In this document: positions 17,310 to 25,952 of the stretch, in pieces
Layout: each line of letters begins with the position of its first letter
Position numbering within the stretch: position 1 is the first letter of the stretch
Assembly: GCA_023150475.1 (NCBI GenBank)
Contig: JAKLKU010000017.1
Location: 1 to 64,000 of the forward strand
Reading direction: 5' to 3'
DNA: 64,000 bases
Source: Planctomycetota bacterium
GTDB lineage: Bacteria > Planctomycetota > UBA1135 > GCA-002686595
Made by a program: the position numbers and the translations under genes
Notes under the pieces: generated by a model
Told to the model about the DNA's origin: nothing
What the model saw: the letters and a program-made list of their open reading frames with translations, nothing else
The model's database searches: none

Positions 17310-17870
17310 ATGCCGACATCCACCGATCAGATCCGCCAGAAGATCGCCGCCTTCGTCACCGAGATCGAGACGCTCACGCGCCAGGCCGCGCTGGAAGCGG
17401 TGCAGGCTGCGCTGGGCGGCGTTGCGGCTCCCGCTCGAGCTGCGCGTCCCTCGGCGCCCTCAGCTCCCCGCAAACCCGCGCCTCGCGCCAAGGGCGGCAA
17501 GCGCACGCCCGAACAGGTCGCAGCCGACGCCGAGAAGATTCTCGCCTTCGTGAAGTCAAACGCCGGGTGCAGCGCGGAGCAGATCCAGGCTGGGCTCGGG
17601 CTCTCGAAGAAGGACATCGCGCTGCCGCTGCTTCGCCTGCGCGAGGAGAAGCGCGTGAAGATCACCGGGCAGAAGCGGGGGACGAAGTACTTCGCGGGTG
17701 GGGCAGGTGCGCCTACGGCGGCCACGCCTGCGAAGCGAGCTGCTCCCAAGGCCAAGCCCGTCGCGGCCAAGAAGCGCAAGCCGATGTCCCCCGAACAGCG
17801 CAAGGCGCTCCTGGAGAGGTTGGCGAAGGCGAGGGCGGCGAGAACTGCTAAGTTGGCGAAGGCGAGGTAG
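17310..17870 (+). CDS. histone H1-like DNA-binding protein with HTH core
   Basis: 186 aa from ATG 17310, preceded by AGAGGAG. An N-terminal helix (about 5-38) is followed by an Ala/Pro/Lys linker. A winged-helix-like core comes next (about 68-128: TPEQVAADAEKILAFVKSNAGCSAEQI, KKDIALPLLRLREEKRVKITGQKRGTKYF). The C-terminal tail is Lys/Ala/Arg-rich (AKRAAPKAKP, KARAARTAKLAKAR) like bacterial H1 homologues. It likely binds DNA non-specifically through the tail. In an island it may be a nucleoid-type silencer. The tail sequence has a short echo about 1.4 kb downstream (19317-19352). Confidence 0.7.
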   Translation: MPTSTDQIRQKIAAFVTEIETLTRQAALEAVQAALGGVAAPARAARPSAPSAPRKPAPRAKGGKRTPEQVAADAEKILAFVKSNAGCSAEQIQAGLGLSKKDIALPLLRLREEKRVKITGQKRGTKYFAGGAGAPTAATPAKRAAPKAKPVAAKKRKPMSPEQRKALLERLAKARAARTAKLAKAR

Positions 17871-17977
17871 GTCGGCGGTCGACGAGACGCGATGGCAAGA
17901 TCCCTTCCGGGCGCGGATCTCTAGCGGTCATCGACACTGGGACCGATCCGAACGGTGACCTACTCTGCACGTGCATC

Positions 17978-19270
17978 ATGGCTAGCGAGAATCTCGAGCG
18001 GCGGGCACCCAATCCCCGGCACATGATCTCTGCCACGCTCTCGAAGCAGCGTCTTGAACTTGCCGCGCGCCTGTGCCGAAAGTTTCGACTCGACATCGCG
18101 ACGTTCCCGGAGGCTCCAGGTGTCATTGAGTCCCTCTATGAACGGGGCAGGTTCCGCGAGATCCTTCTGGCGTTCCGACATGTGGGTATTTTTGGCCCGT
18201 ACAGCGACGCCCACCTGTTGGAGCGGCTAGCGCACAGCGGGAACGCGGTGGCGATCCTGAAAGCGACAGCGAAGGACGGCAGGGAGGTCCCGCGACCGGT
18301 CGTCCTAGACGCGCTGCGAAGCCGCGTTGATCAACTGCTAAGAAAGGGAGCGCTAGTAAGAGCGGCGAGGGTGTGCCGTCGTCACGGCGTCAGGCCAGAT
18401 ACGCTACCCGGCGTCAACGAGGCGGTCGAAGTGGCAGTTCAGCGGGGTCAGGCCCAAATCGTTCTGAGTGCCTTCTATGAAGCAGGTGCTTTCGGCACGC
18501 ACACGGTGGACGAACTGCTCCGCCTCCTGTCGAAAAGCAACATGCCGGCCGCGTTTCTCAAGAATGCGTATCGATTCGGGGTTCGTGTCGGATTTGAGCC
18601 CGAAATCGATGCCGCGATCCAGTGGCATCGGGATCGAGGCATGAAAGACGCGGACGCGTGGCAGCAGAAGTTCGAGCGACTCATCGGGTTGCCTGCTGCA
18701 CCACCTGCTCTGTCCGAGGCGCGTGCCACGAGCGTGGTGCGGCTCCAGCCGGTCTACCCTTCTCTGAAGGGAACCGCCCCACCCTTGCCCGAGGCTAGCC
18801 GTGGCGTCGACTCCGACCCGTACATCCTCTCACAGGTATCACGGGCCAAGCTAGAGAAGGCAACTACGGAGCATCAACGCGCCCTCAGTGTTCTTGAGCG
18901 TTGTCTCTCGAACGAAGGACTCACGCTCTCCAACAGCAAGCTGATCGACCTCCTCGGTGAAGGCGACGGGTGGATCGGCATTTTTGAGGTGAAGAGCATC
19001 ACGCCGGACAACGAACGAGACCAAGTTCGACACGCCGTGAGCCAGCTCTTCGAGTATCGGTTCCTTCATCAACTCCCAAGTGCAGACCTGTTCGTGGTGT
19101 TCTCCGGCGAACCATTTTCTGGGTGGCTTGTCGACTACCTTCGGCAACTCGGGATTGGCGTGATTTGGATCAATGCAGAAAGGATCGATGGGCCGGATGC
19201 GATCCGCGCCACCCGCAGGATAAGAGGTGTGCCGATGCCCGCGAAACAGTCCCCTCTGTCGGCGGACTGA
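17978..19270 (+). CDS. PD-(D/E)XK nuclease-fold protein with an internal ~100-residue tandem duplication
   Basis: 430 aa from ATG 17978 (ATG 18023 is an alternative). Residues 29-101 and 129-201 align at an exact 100-residue offset. They share AARxCR, TxPxxxE, RGxxxxILxAFxxxGxFG, DxLLxxLxxS and LKxAxxxG. A linker leads to a C-terminal nuclease-like domain: Asp324 (KLIDLL), Glu337/Lys339 (IFEVKS) and the QLFEYR motif (Gln356, Tyr360), a set typical of Mrr- and lambda-exonuclease-like PD-(D/E)XK folds. Predicted to cleave nucleic acid, with the repeats as sensor or binding part. It is convergent with the TIR gene at the island end, which suggests defence. No named system is recognised. Confidence 0.72.
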   Translation: MASENLERRAPNPRHMISATLSKQRLELAARLCRKFRLDIATFPEAPGVIESLYERGRFREILLAFRHVGIFGPYSDAHLLERLAHSGNAVAILKATAKDGREVPRPVVLDALRSRVDQLLRKGALVRAARVCRRHGVRPDTLPGVNEAVEVAVQRGQAQIVLSAFYEAGAFGTHTVDELLRLLSKSNMPAAFLKNAYRFGVRVGFEPEIDAAIQWHRDRGMKDADAWQQKFERLIGLPAAPPALSEARATSVVRLQPVYPSLKGTAPPLPEASRGVDSDPYILSQVSRAKLEKATTEHQRALSVLERCLSNEGLTLSNSKLIDLLGEGDGWIGIFEVKSITPDNERDQVRHAVSQLFEYRFLHQLPSADLFVVFSGEPFSGWLVDYLRQLGIGVIWINAERIDGPDAIRATRRIRGVPMPAKQSPLSAD

Positions 19271-19473
19271 GTTCGTGGATGGGGCGCGCAGGAACGCAGC
19301 GCGGCGACCCCGTCAGTGGTTGGAGAAGGCAAGGGCGGCAAGGAAGGCGTGAGACACCTGGACTGCGATCGTAATCCGGTCGTCTCCGTTCGGCGACGCT
19401 TCGATCGTGGCGACATGGAGAATTATCTCTATCGCATTCGGGTGAATCCTGCGCATGATCGGATTCGATCGGT

Positions 19474-20331
19474 CTACACCACCTTGTTGAGATCCACGTC
19501 GAGTCCGCTCTCTTTGATTTCTCGCGCGAGCGCGAACTTCCAGGCGCCGCCAGCGTCCAATTCCGTGTACAGCACGCCCGAATAATCCGAGGGGACTTCT
19601 ACGCCATCAGCCACCAGCGCCCGTACCTTCCCACGACCTAGGCGTCCTAGGAAGTAGCCGAGCTCTAGTAGTACGTTCTGTCTCGCCCTCGGGCGCAGCT
19701 CAGGCGTCAGACCCTTCTTTGCGCCTACGTCATCGCCGGTCAAGAGTACGACTGCGTAGGCGACATCGGCATGCGCAACGAGCTTCTCAATGATTGTTTG
19801 CCCGGCGTCGGCACGCTCATGCAGGATAACTACGTTCAGGCCAAGCTTCTCCAAGAAGCGCGCGACGGATTCCTTCGCCGCGCCATCGTGTCCGTGCACG
19901 AGGAAGACCCGGCGGTCGGTTGTGGAAGTGTGCGCCGCCGGGGGCTTGCCAACGTCTAGCGACGGGAAGAGTTCAAGTCGTCCAAGCACGGACCGAAGTC
20001 TTGTCAACGAACGAGAGACGTCACGGTGGACATAACCGACTTGCTGCTCAAGCGTGGGGTCGAAACTGAAAGCGCCTCCAGCAGGCTCCGCGTATTCCTC
20101 GGCGACGGCGGACGACGTGAAAATGCGCGAGAGCAGTTCCCGATTGTAGTCCGACCAGATGTGATATGCCTCGCGAAGCTTTTCAAGCTGATCCCGTGAT
20201 CGCGGATGCGTGGCAAGCAGCGCTTCGCCGTCTTCAATGCGCCGCGAGATCTTTGCTGTCGCCTCCGCAGTCGGTACTGCCAGCACCGGCGAGACGCCAG
20301 TTCTCTCGGAATTCGTTTTCTTCGACGGCAT
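19474..20331 (-). CDS. TIR-domain effector (Cap12/Pycsar-type TIR)
   Basis: 285 aa from ATG 20331; a GTG at 20442 would extend the frame by 37 residues of uncertain value. The N-terminal part (about 25-125) is helical and coiled-coil-like. The C-terminal TIR begins RRVFLVHGHD (140-149) and contains LHERADAGQTIIEKL and AVVLLTGDD. It continues into RQNVLLELGYFLGRLGR, where Glu223 is the expected NADase catalytic residue. Domains of this type deplete NAD+ on infection in CBASS and Pycsar systems or act alone. No cyclase is visible nearby, so the trigger is unknown. It is the last gene before the tRNA. Confidence 0.85.
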   Translation of the reverse strand: MPSKKTNSERTGVSPVLAVPTAEATAKISRRIEDGEALLATHPRSRDQLEKLREAYHIWSDYNRELLSRIFTSSAVAEEYAEPAGGAFSFDPTLEQQVGYVHRDVSRSLTRLRSVLGRLELFPSLDVGKPPAAHTSTTDRRVFLVHGHDGAAKESVARFLEKLGLNVVILHERADAGQTIIEKLVAHADVAYAVVLLTGDDVGAKKGLTPELRPRARQNVLLELGYFLGRLGRGKVRALVADGVEVPSDYSGVLYTELDAGGAWKFALAREIKESGLDVDLNKVV

Positions 20332-20502
20332 GAGTTGCGGTGCGCGATGCAGAGGGTGAAACGGGGTTATCCAGGACCCGTCGCGCGGACCAAGTCTCGC
20401 TTGATCCCATGTGTAGTACGACACAGCGCGTAGGTGCGGCACTCCCTCGGCACTCCCTGCGCGGCGAGCCCGGGAGAGGTAGCCCTAAGTCTTTGGTGTG
20501 TA

Positions 20503-20578
20503 TGGAGCGGGCGACGGGGATCGAACCCGCGACATTCAGCTTGGGAAGCTGACACTCTACCAGCTGAGTTACGCCCGC
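20503..20578 (-). tRNA. tRNA-Gly (anticodon CCC)
   Basis: Read on the minus strand: acceptor GCGGGCG (5' end at 20578), D-arm CTCAGCTGGTAGAG, anticodon loop TTCCCAA giving CCC between TCAGC/GCTGA stems, T-arm CGGGTTCGATCCCCG, acceptor CGCCCGC, discriminator T, and an encoded CCA at 20503-20505. All stems pair. The 3' end faces the mobile element, making the 3' half of this gene the likely attB core. Confidence 0.97.
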
Positions 20579-20704
20579 TCGCCGAGGCAGGGACAGGGTA
20601 GCGCGGTGGGGGCGCGCCGCGCAATGGGCCGGGAGATGAGCAAGCTGGGGCTCGACGGTGCATCCGCCGGGTGCCGGGCTGCGAATGAACTGCGGGAGGC
20701 GTTG

Positions 20705-21655
20705 ATGTTGGGACTCTCGATTCTCGTGGGACTTCAAGCGTGCGCGTTGAGCGTCGGGCGGTTGGCGGATGACTCGGCGCGCGGGGCGCTCGCGCCGACC
20801 GCGGGGCGCGGCGAGGTTGCGCGCGCGCTCGAGACGGCGCTCGTGCGGGCCGAGTCGGTCGGCGTAGGAACGAGCCCGTCGGAACGGCTCGCGACGTTGG
20901 CTGCGGAAGTCACGGGATGCGTGCAAGCGCTCGGCGAGGAGTCCCGTGTCGGCCGCGAGTTGCGGCGAGCCGCCGGCGTGGCGGCCGCTCGAGCGCGTGA
21001 GGCGTCTCAGATCGCTGGCGCGTTCGACGAATTCGTCGGGGTGGTGCGCGAGCGAGCCATCGACCTGGCGTTCGTGCCTCGCAGCGAATCGCCGCGGCCC
21101 GTCGGGTTCCCGGACGCAACGCCGGTCGGCGAGATCGTCGTGCTCGAGTATCCGGCGTACCGAATGGCTCGAGCGGCTGTCGCCCGTGGCTGGGTCGGAG
21201 GCACCGGTCGCACGTTCTGGACTTTGTTCAGGCACATCGAAGAACGTTCGATCTCGATGACGGCGCCCGTGGAGATGACCTACGCGGATCGCCGCGACGA
21301 GGAGCGCGTGGAGACGATGGCCTTCCTCTACGCGCACACGGGCATCGGCGAGACCGGTCGGGCAGGCGAGGTCGAAATCCTCGACGTGCCGGCCGCCCGC
21401 GTCGTCAGCCTCGGCCTGCGCGGCGCGGCGACCGAGCGGGAGTTCCGCAGCGCGCAGCGCGAACTCGAAGCGTGGTTGAGCGCGCATCCTCAGTGGTGCA
21501 CGGCTGGCCCGATGCGCGTGATGGCGTGGAACAGCCCGATGCTGCGAGCCGCCGAGCGCTTTCACGAAGTGCAACTACCCATCCGCCCCAGCGTGCCGGC
21601 CACCGATGCGGGACGTGCCGAAAGCCGCGGAGCCGCGGCGGATGCGAAGCGGTGA
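20705..21655 (+). CDS. SOUL-family haem-binding lipoprotein
   Basis: 316 aa from ATG 20705, chosen for GGGAGG five bases upstream; earlier in-frame ATGs at 20624 and 20636 would add charged residues before the hydrophobic stretch. The signal MLGLSILVGLQAC carries a lipobox ending at Cys. The N-terminal third is helical and Ala/Arg-rich. From about residue 140 the SOUL fold is clear: PVGEIVVLEYPAYRMARA, a FWTLFRHIEERSISMTAPVEMTY core, VETMAFLY, ARVVSLGLRG, and PMRVMAWNSPML. SOUL proteins bind haem or related tetrapyrroles. First chromosomal gene beyond the island, 127 bases from the tRNA. Confidence 0.82.
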   Translation: MLGLSILVGLQACALSVGRLADDSARGALAPTAGRGEVARALETALVRAESVGVGTSPSERLATLAAEVTGCVQALGEESRVGRELRRAAGVAAARAREASQIAGAFDEFVGVVRERAIDLAFVPRSESPRPVGFPDATPVGEIVVLEYPAYRMARAAVARGWVGGTGRTFWTLFRHIEERSISMTAPVEMTYADRRDEERVETMAFLYAHTGIGETGRAGEVEILDVPAARVVSLGLRGAATEREFRSAQRELEAWLSAHPQWCTAGPMRVMAWNSPMLRAAERFHEVQLPIRPSVPATDAGRAESRGAAADAKR

Positions 21656-21795
21656 CGTGTCGAGCAGGGGGCGGTTCGAACGCGGGGGCGAGTCTCGACG
21701 GCTCCTCGCGTCGGAGGGCGCGCAGGCTGAGTTCGGCTTCCGAGGCCGGTGAATCCGTCCGCTGCCTGCAACGCGGAGCGCTTTCCCAAACGAAC

Positions 21796-21828
21796 GAGCC
21801 CCCGGCGAATGCGTTTCGCCGGAGGCTC
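21796..21828 (-). terminator. strong hairpin terminator between convergent genes
   Basis: The arms 21796-21809 and 21815-21828 pair over 14 positions with one mismatch and a 5-base loop. On the minus strand the stem is followed by GTTCGTTT. It lies 20 bases after the stop of the minus-strand thioredoxin-like gene and about 140 after the plus-strand SOUL gene, so it could serve both. Confidence 0.75.
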
Positions 21829-21848
21829 GCCATTGCGGTGACGTCCGC

Positions 21849-22862
21849 TCAGCCGAGGATCTGGTCGAAGAGCGGTTGATACTGCGGCTTGTCGCCGGCG
21901 ATCGCCTTGAGCTTCTCGGCCCACGACTTCGCCGCTTCGGTGTCCTTGATGTACTCCATGTTGAAGTACGCGGACGCCGCGTAGCAGTTCTCCTTGATCT
22001 CGGTGTCCTTGATGCCGAGTTTGTCGAGCTCGACGATCTCCGCGAGGATCGCCTTCACTTCGGCCTCGCTCTGCAGGCTGTTGAGCTTGACGAAGATCAC
22101 GCGTTCGAGCAGCGCGTTCTCGTTCTTCGGGTCGAGTTCGCGAGCGAGCTTGTCGAGCTCCGCGTCGTACTCACCGGCCTTGAGCAGCGCCTTGACCGCG
22201 CGCAGCTTCCGACCTTGTTTGTTCTCCGGATCCGACGTGAACGCGGTGCGGACGACGGGGCTCAACTGCGACGCGAACGGCGAATCACCCGACAGGCTCT
22301 CGAGCGTGCGCAGCGCGCGGTCGAGCAGGATGTTCTTCTCTTCGCCGAACGCCGCGCCAAACTTGGCGACGATCTCCTTGCACTCGACGAGCGCCTTGCG
22401 GCCGGATTCGCGCATCGAGGCGAGGCTCTCCACGTACTTCACTGGTCCGCCGGCTTGGTATCCGGTCTGAGCGAAGACTTCGCCGTCGACGGTCATCAGC
22501 AGCACGGTGGGGAAGCCCTGGATGCCGTACTTCTGCGCGAGCTCGTCGTTGCGCTGCGGGTTCGGGACCTTCTTCTTCACTTCCTCGGCGCGGGGGAAGT
22601 CGAGGGAGACCAGGACATAGTCCTTTTGGACGGCGTCGAGGAACTCCGACTTGCTGAAGACTTCGGCGTCGAGCTTCTTGCACCAGCCGCACCAATCGGA
22701 CCCGGTGAAGTCGACGAAGAGGTCCTTTTTCTGGGCCTTCGCCGTCTCGACGGCCTTGTCGAAATCCGCGATCCAGTTCGCCGAGTCGCCGGCGAGCGCG
22801 AGGGCCGGCGCAGCGAGCGTCACGCCGACCGCGACCAGGCGTTGGAAGAAATTCATGAGCAT
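21849..22862 (-). CDS. secreted thioredoxin-fold protein
   Basis: 337 aa from ATG 22862 (MLMNFFQ; ATG 22856 also possible). A signal peptide with cleavage after ALALA is followed by a thioredoxin domain: Trp30 region, FVDFTGSDWCGWCKK with redox cysteines 58 and 61, and the cis-Pro loop GFPTVLLM. The C-terminal 180 residues are helical and TPR-like (ALLKAGEYDAELDKLARELDPKNENALLERV). Such DUF255/thioredoxin_7-like proteins act as periplasmic thiol reductases or oxidases. It stands alone, with a 509-bp upstream region. Confidence 0.85.
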   Translation of the reverse strand: MLMNFFQRLVAVGVTLAAPALALAGDSANWIADFDKAVETAKAQKKDLFVDFTGSDWCGWCKKLDAEVFSKSEFLDAVQKDYVLVSLDFPRAEEVKKKVPNPQRNDELAQKYGIQGFPTVLLMTVDGEVFAQTGYQAGGPVKYVESLASMRESGRKALVECKEIVAKFGAAFGEEKNILLDRALRTLESLSGDSPFASQLSPVVRTAFTSDPENKQGRKLRAVKALLKAGEYDAELDKLARELDPKNENALLERVIFVKLNSLQSEAEVKAILAEIVELDKLGIKDTEIKENCYAASAYFNMEYIKDTEAAKSWAEKLKAIAGDKPQYQPLFDQILG

Positions 22863-23371
22863 CCGTTCGTTGAAGGCCTCGGTCGTCGATGGGACGTCGC
22901 CGGGCGCGGACGAGGCCACGCGCGCGGCCGCAGGGGAATGACCGGCCCGTCTGGGCCGTTAGGAGGCCGGGATTCTCGACCGAGGTCGCGGCGCCGACAA
23001 GGTCCGAGTCCGTAAGGCGCAGCCGTCGTCGGTGGCCTGCAGCCGTCCGCATGGCCGCCGTGCGGCGGAGCGGCGGGGGCGCCGCCACGGGTGAAACGGC
23101 CCGCGCGGTCCTGGACGCGGTCGCGGGCCGGCGGCGCCGAGTCGAACGCTTCGCGGCGATCGGGCCGACGCGCATCCGCGCGAGACCTACACCGGGGGGC
23201 CAATCGAAAAGACTCGCGTCGGACGCGGCGGTTGCACCCCTGTCGCGATTTCCTGCGCAGCGAGAGGTGGCAGTAGGACCGAGGCCCGCGCCGCTCGCTC
23301 GAAACCGCGGTCCGCGACGCACGGAGTCACCGTCCAGTCGCTGGACGGCGAGCGACGGACGCGTCGTCGTC
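22863..23371. other. 509-bp intergenic region with hairpins
   Basis: No gene is supported in any frame. It holds a CGGCCC/GGGCCG hairpin at 22943-22958 and a perfect 8-bp-arm hairpin at 23330-23348, the latter just downstream of the FG-GAP gene's stop. Otherwise it should contain the promoter of the thioredoxin-like gene. Confidence 0.5.
23330..23348 (-). terminator. hairpin after the FG-GAP gene
   Basis: CCGTCCAG (23330-23337) and CTGGACGG (23341-23348) are perfect complements around a 3-base loop, 23 bases past the minus-strand stop at 23372. No T-tract follows, so termination efficiency is uncertain. Confidence 0.45.
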
Positions 23372-25867
23372 CTAGTGCGCCGCGACGTTGCGCAGCAGCG
23401 CGACGTCGTCGCCGAACGCGTCGCACGCGAACACGTCGGGGCGGCCGTCACCGTCGGCGTCGCCGAGGGCGACATCGAGCACGCCGAGCCCGGCGCCCAG
23501 GCTCGGCTGCGCGACCAATTTGCCGGCGCGCGCGAGCCACAGGTTCACCGTGTGTGCATTGAGCGACGCCACCAAGACGTCGTCGTGGCCGTCCTGGTCG
23601 ACGTCGCCGACGGCGAGACGCGAGGACTTCAGACCGGGAACGTGCTGCTCGGCGATCGCGCCGCCGCGCACCACTCTGAGCCAGCCGTTCGCCGCATCGC
23701 GCGAGTCGGCGCCGAGCACCACGAGCGCGCGCTCGTCGAGCTTCGAACTCGCGGCGTCGAGGCGGGCGAACGCCACGTCGAGCGGCACGCCGCGCAGACC
23801 GACGAACTCGCGCTCCACGAGGCTCCACTTGCCGTTCGGCGTGCGTGCGAGCTCGATCCGCGCGACGCCCGTGCGCGGTCCGGGCCCGGCGAGCGCGACG
23901 GCGAGCGCCGGGGCAGGTGCCGGAGCAGATGTCGGCGCAGCGCCGCTCTCGCGCGGCGCGCTCGCAGCGGCACTCGCCGCGAGCGCGACCGGAGCGGCGG
24001 CGCACGCGAGGCGCACGGGGGCGGGCGCGAAGCCTCGCTCGCCGCGCGAGAACACGCAGAGTTCGTTCGCTTCCGCGTTCGCGGCGACGAGCTCGATCGT
24101 GCCGTCGCCGTCGAGGTCGAGCGCGAGCAGATCGTCGCCGCTCGCACCGATCGCGAGCGGCGGCTCGTCCACGCGGGGCGCGAACGCGCCGGTGCCGTCG
24201 CCGAACGCGAGTTCGATTTCGGCGCCGTGCGCGTCGGACGCGATCCACGCGGCGTCGACGTGCGTGTCGCGATCGAGGTCGGCGAGGACGAGCGCCTTGG
24301 CGCTGGGCCCGATCGGCAAGCGTGTCGTGCGTTCGACGCGTTCGTCGCGGATCCGCACGACGTTCAGCTCGTTGACTTTCGCAGAGACGGTCACGGCTTC
24401 CGCGCGGCCGTCGCCGTCGAGGTCTCCGCTCGCGATGGAGTTCGGAAAGGTCGCGACGTCGACCAACGTCGGGAACTCGAACTCGCCGCGCGCGAGGCCG
24501 CGCACGACGCTCGCGCACGTCGCGTCGCGGTTCGCGATCGCGAGGTCGAGCACGCGGTCGCCGTCGAAGTCCGCCGCGGCGAGCGAGAGCGCGCTCTGGC
24601 CGACGTAGCCGAAACTCGCGACCTTCGGGCCGGAACGCTCGAAATCGTTCCAGACGGAGACTTCGAGGTCCGCGAACGCGAGCACGGCGAGGTCCGCGGC
24701 TCCATCGAGGTCGAAGTCGCCGTGCGCGAGCTCGAGCGGCACGCTGGACGTGTTCCACTCGAGACGTTCCGGCTCGGCGACGCGCCACGCCGCCGCACCA
24801 CCCGGCGCGCCGAATCCGAACACCCACGCCGCACGGTCGCCGCCGAGCACGACGAGCTCGAGATCGCCGTCGCGGTCGACGTCGAGCTCGGTGAGCTCGC
24901 GCGGGAATCCCGGCAGGGCGATCTCGCGTTCGAACACGAACTCGCCGCGCGGTTCGCTCGTGCCGCGCGCGAGCACGACGAGACTCGCGCTGTCCTGGAA
25001 GCCGATCACGACGGCGGTGCGCGACTCCCGGTGGCTCGCGTCGTGGGTCGGCGCGTCCGCGAGCACGGTGACACACCGCGGCAGCGCGTGGGGCAACGCG
25101 CTGCGCACGAGGCGCCGCGACTCGTCGACGACGCAGAGCGTGCGGCCGTCGCAGGCGAAGACGAGCTCGGCGCGCTCCGCCCGCGTCTCTGGAGTCGCGC
25201 GGTCCTCTCGGACGTCTCGGGCCGGCGCGCCGAGCGCGAACGCGCGCGGGACCTCGGGCAACGTGACGAACGGCGTGCGCTCGCCCGACAGCGGATCGAC
25301 GAATTCCAGCGTGCGCGTGCGTCGCGAAACGAGCGCGAGGCGCGGACGCGAGGCTCCGAAGAGGCCCGCGGGCACCACGAGCGGCGCGAGCGGCCACGGG
25401 TCGATCGTGATGCGCGTCGCCGCCTCCTCCAGTCCGTGGCGACTGCCGCGGCGGACGACGAGTTCTCCAGGGTCGGCGACGGCCGCGACGAGCTCCGCAC
25501 GACCGTCGCCGTCGAAGTCGGCCGCCGCGACGCTCTCGGGCTTCGCGCCGACCGCGAACTCGCGGCGTGTGGCGAAACGCGGCGGGTCCGTCGAAGCCGG
25601 CGCATCGTCGGTCGGCGGAGAGCCGCTCCGCGCGCGGGTCACGGACGATCCGTGTTCGGACCCGGCTGCGAGGGCGTCCTGATCCGGCGCGCCCACGCCG
25701 GCCGCGGAGGCGTCGCCGCGCGGCTCGGGTGGAGCGCTCGGATCGCTGCACGCGACGGCTGCGCCAGCGAGCAGCGCGCAGAGCGCACGTTTCGCGCTCG
25801 CGACGAACGGCTGCCCGAACGGACAGTCCGCGAGGTGCTCGAACGGGCGGTCGAACGGGCTGGACAC
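23372..25867 (-). CDS. FG-GAP/VCBS-repeat lipoprotein
   Basis: 831 aa from ATG 25867. The N-terminus has a charged segment, then LCALLAGAAVAC, a lipobox-like signal ending in Cys about residue 40. The remainder is a chain of FG-GAP-type repeats with the calcium-loop signature DxDGDG: VAAADFDGDGRAELV, LDVDRDGDLELV, AHGDFDLDGAADLA, AADFDGDRVLDLA, ASGDLDGDGRAEAV, LALDLDGDGTIELV, VGDVDQDGHDDVLV, LGDADGDGRPDVFA. This builds one or two beta-propellers on the cell surface or in the periplasm. Ligand unknown. Very high Ala/Arg codon bias creates long false frames on the other strand. Confidence 0.88.
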   Translation of the reverse strand: MSSPFDRPFEHLADCPFGQPFVASAKRALCALLAGAAVACSDPSAPPEPRGDASAAGVGAPDQDALAAGSEHGSSVTRARSGSPPTDDAPASTDPPRFATRREFAVGAKPESVAAADFDGDGRAELVAAVADPGELVVRRGSRHGLEEAATRITIDPWPLAPLVVPAGLFGASRPRLALVSRRTRTLEFVDPLSGERTPFVTLPEVPRAFALGAPARDVREDRATPETRAERAELVFACDGRTLCVVDESRRLVRSALPHALPRCVTVLADAPTHDASHRESRTAVVIGFQDSASLVVLARGTSEPRGEFVFEREIALPGFPRELTELDVDRDGDLELVVLGGDRAAWVFGFGAPGGAAAWRVAEPERLEWNTSSVPLELAHGDFDLDGAADLAVLAFADLEVSVWNDFERSGPKVASFGYVGQSALSLAAADFDGDRVLDLAIANRDATCASVVRGLARGEFEFPTLVDVATFPNSIASGDLDGDGRAEAVTVSAKVNELNVVRIRDERVERTTRLPIGPSAKALVLADLDRDTHVDAAWIASDAHGAEIELAFGDGTGAFAPRVDEPPLAIGASGDDLLALDLDGDGTIELVAANAEANELCVFSRGERGFAPAPVRLACAAAPVALAASAAASAPRESGAAPTSAPAPAPALAVALAGPGPRTGVARIELARTPNGKWSLVEREFVGLRGVPLDVAFARLDAASSKLDERALVVLGADSRDAANGWLRVVRGGAIAEQHVPGLKSSRLAVGDVDQDGHDDVLVASLNAHTVNLWLARAGKLVAQPSLGAGLGVLDVALGDADGDGRPDVFACDAFGDDVALLRNVAAH

Positions 25868-25952
25868 GGCATCGCATTCTGCGGGTCGGCGTCGCGCGGC
25901 GCCAGGACGGTTTGTCCGCGCGCGTGACGTTCGACATGCTGTGCTTCGGCCG

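Larger units (their letters stand above)
1..20502. mobile_element. integrated mobile element (left end outside window), adjacent to tRNA-Gly(CCC)
   Basis: Seen: two tyrosine recombinases (3527-4390, 8856-10067), an excisionase-like HTH, a replication module (initiator plus DnaB), a small-terminase-like protein and defence-type cargo all lie on the low-coordinate side of a tRNA-Gly gene whose 3' end (20503) faces them. Known: tyrosine-recombinase islands commonly insert at tRNA 3' ends. Inferred: the right boundary is the tRNA 3' end and the left boundary is off-window. No second copy of the tRNA 3' segment was noticed inside the window, so the exact att sites are unproven. An alternative is two neighbouring elements, one ending near 10.1 kb and one carrying the cargo to 20.5 kb. 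Confidence 0.7.

Noticed and set aside
1-20502. Complete tailed-phage prophage
   Set aside because: No capsid, portal, tail or lysis genes are visible in the window, although such genes could lie upstream of position 1.
22889-25927. Plus-strand open frame of over 1000 codons opposite the FG-GAP lipoprotein
   Set aside because: Its translation is Arg/Glu/Ala-rich without any domain, while the minus strand shows repeated DxDGDG loops. High-GC codon bias creates such antisense frames.
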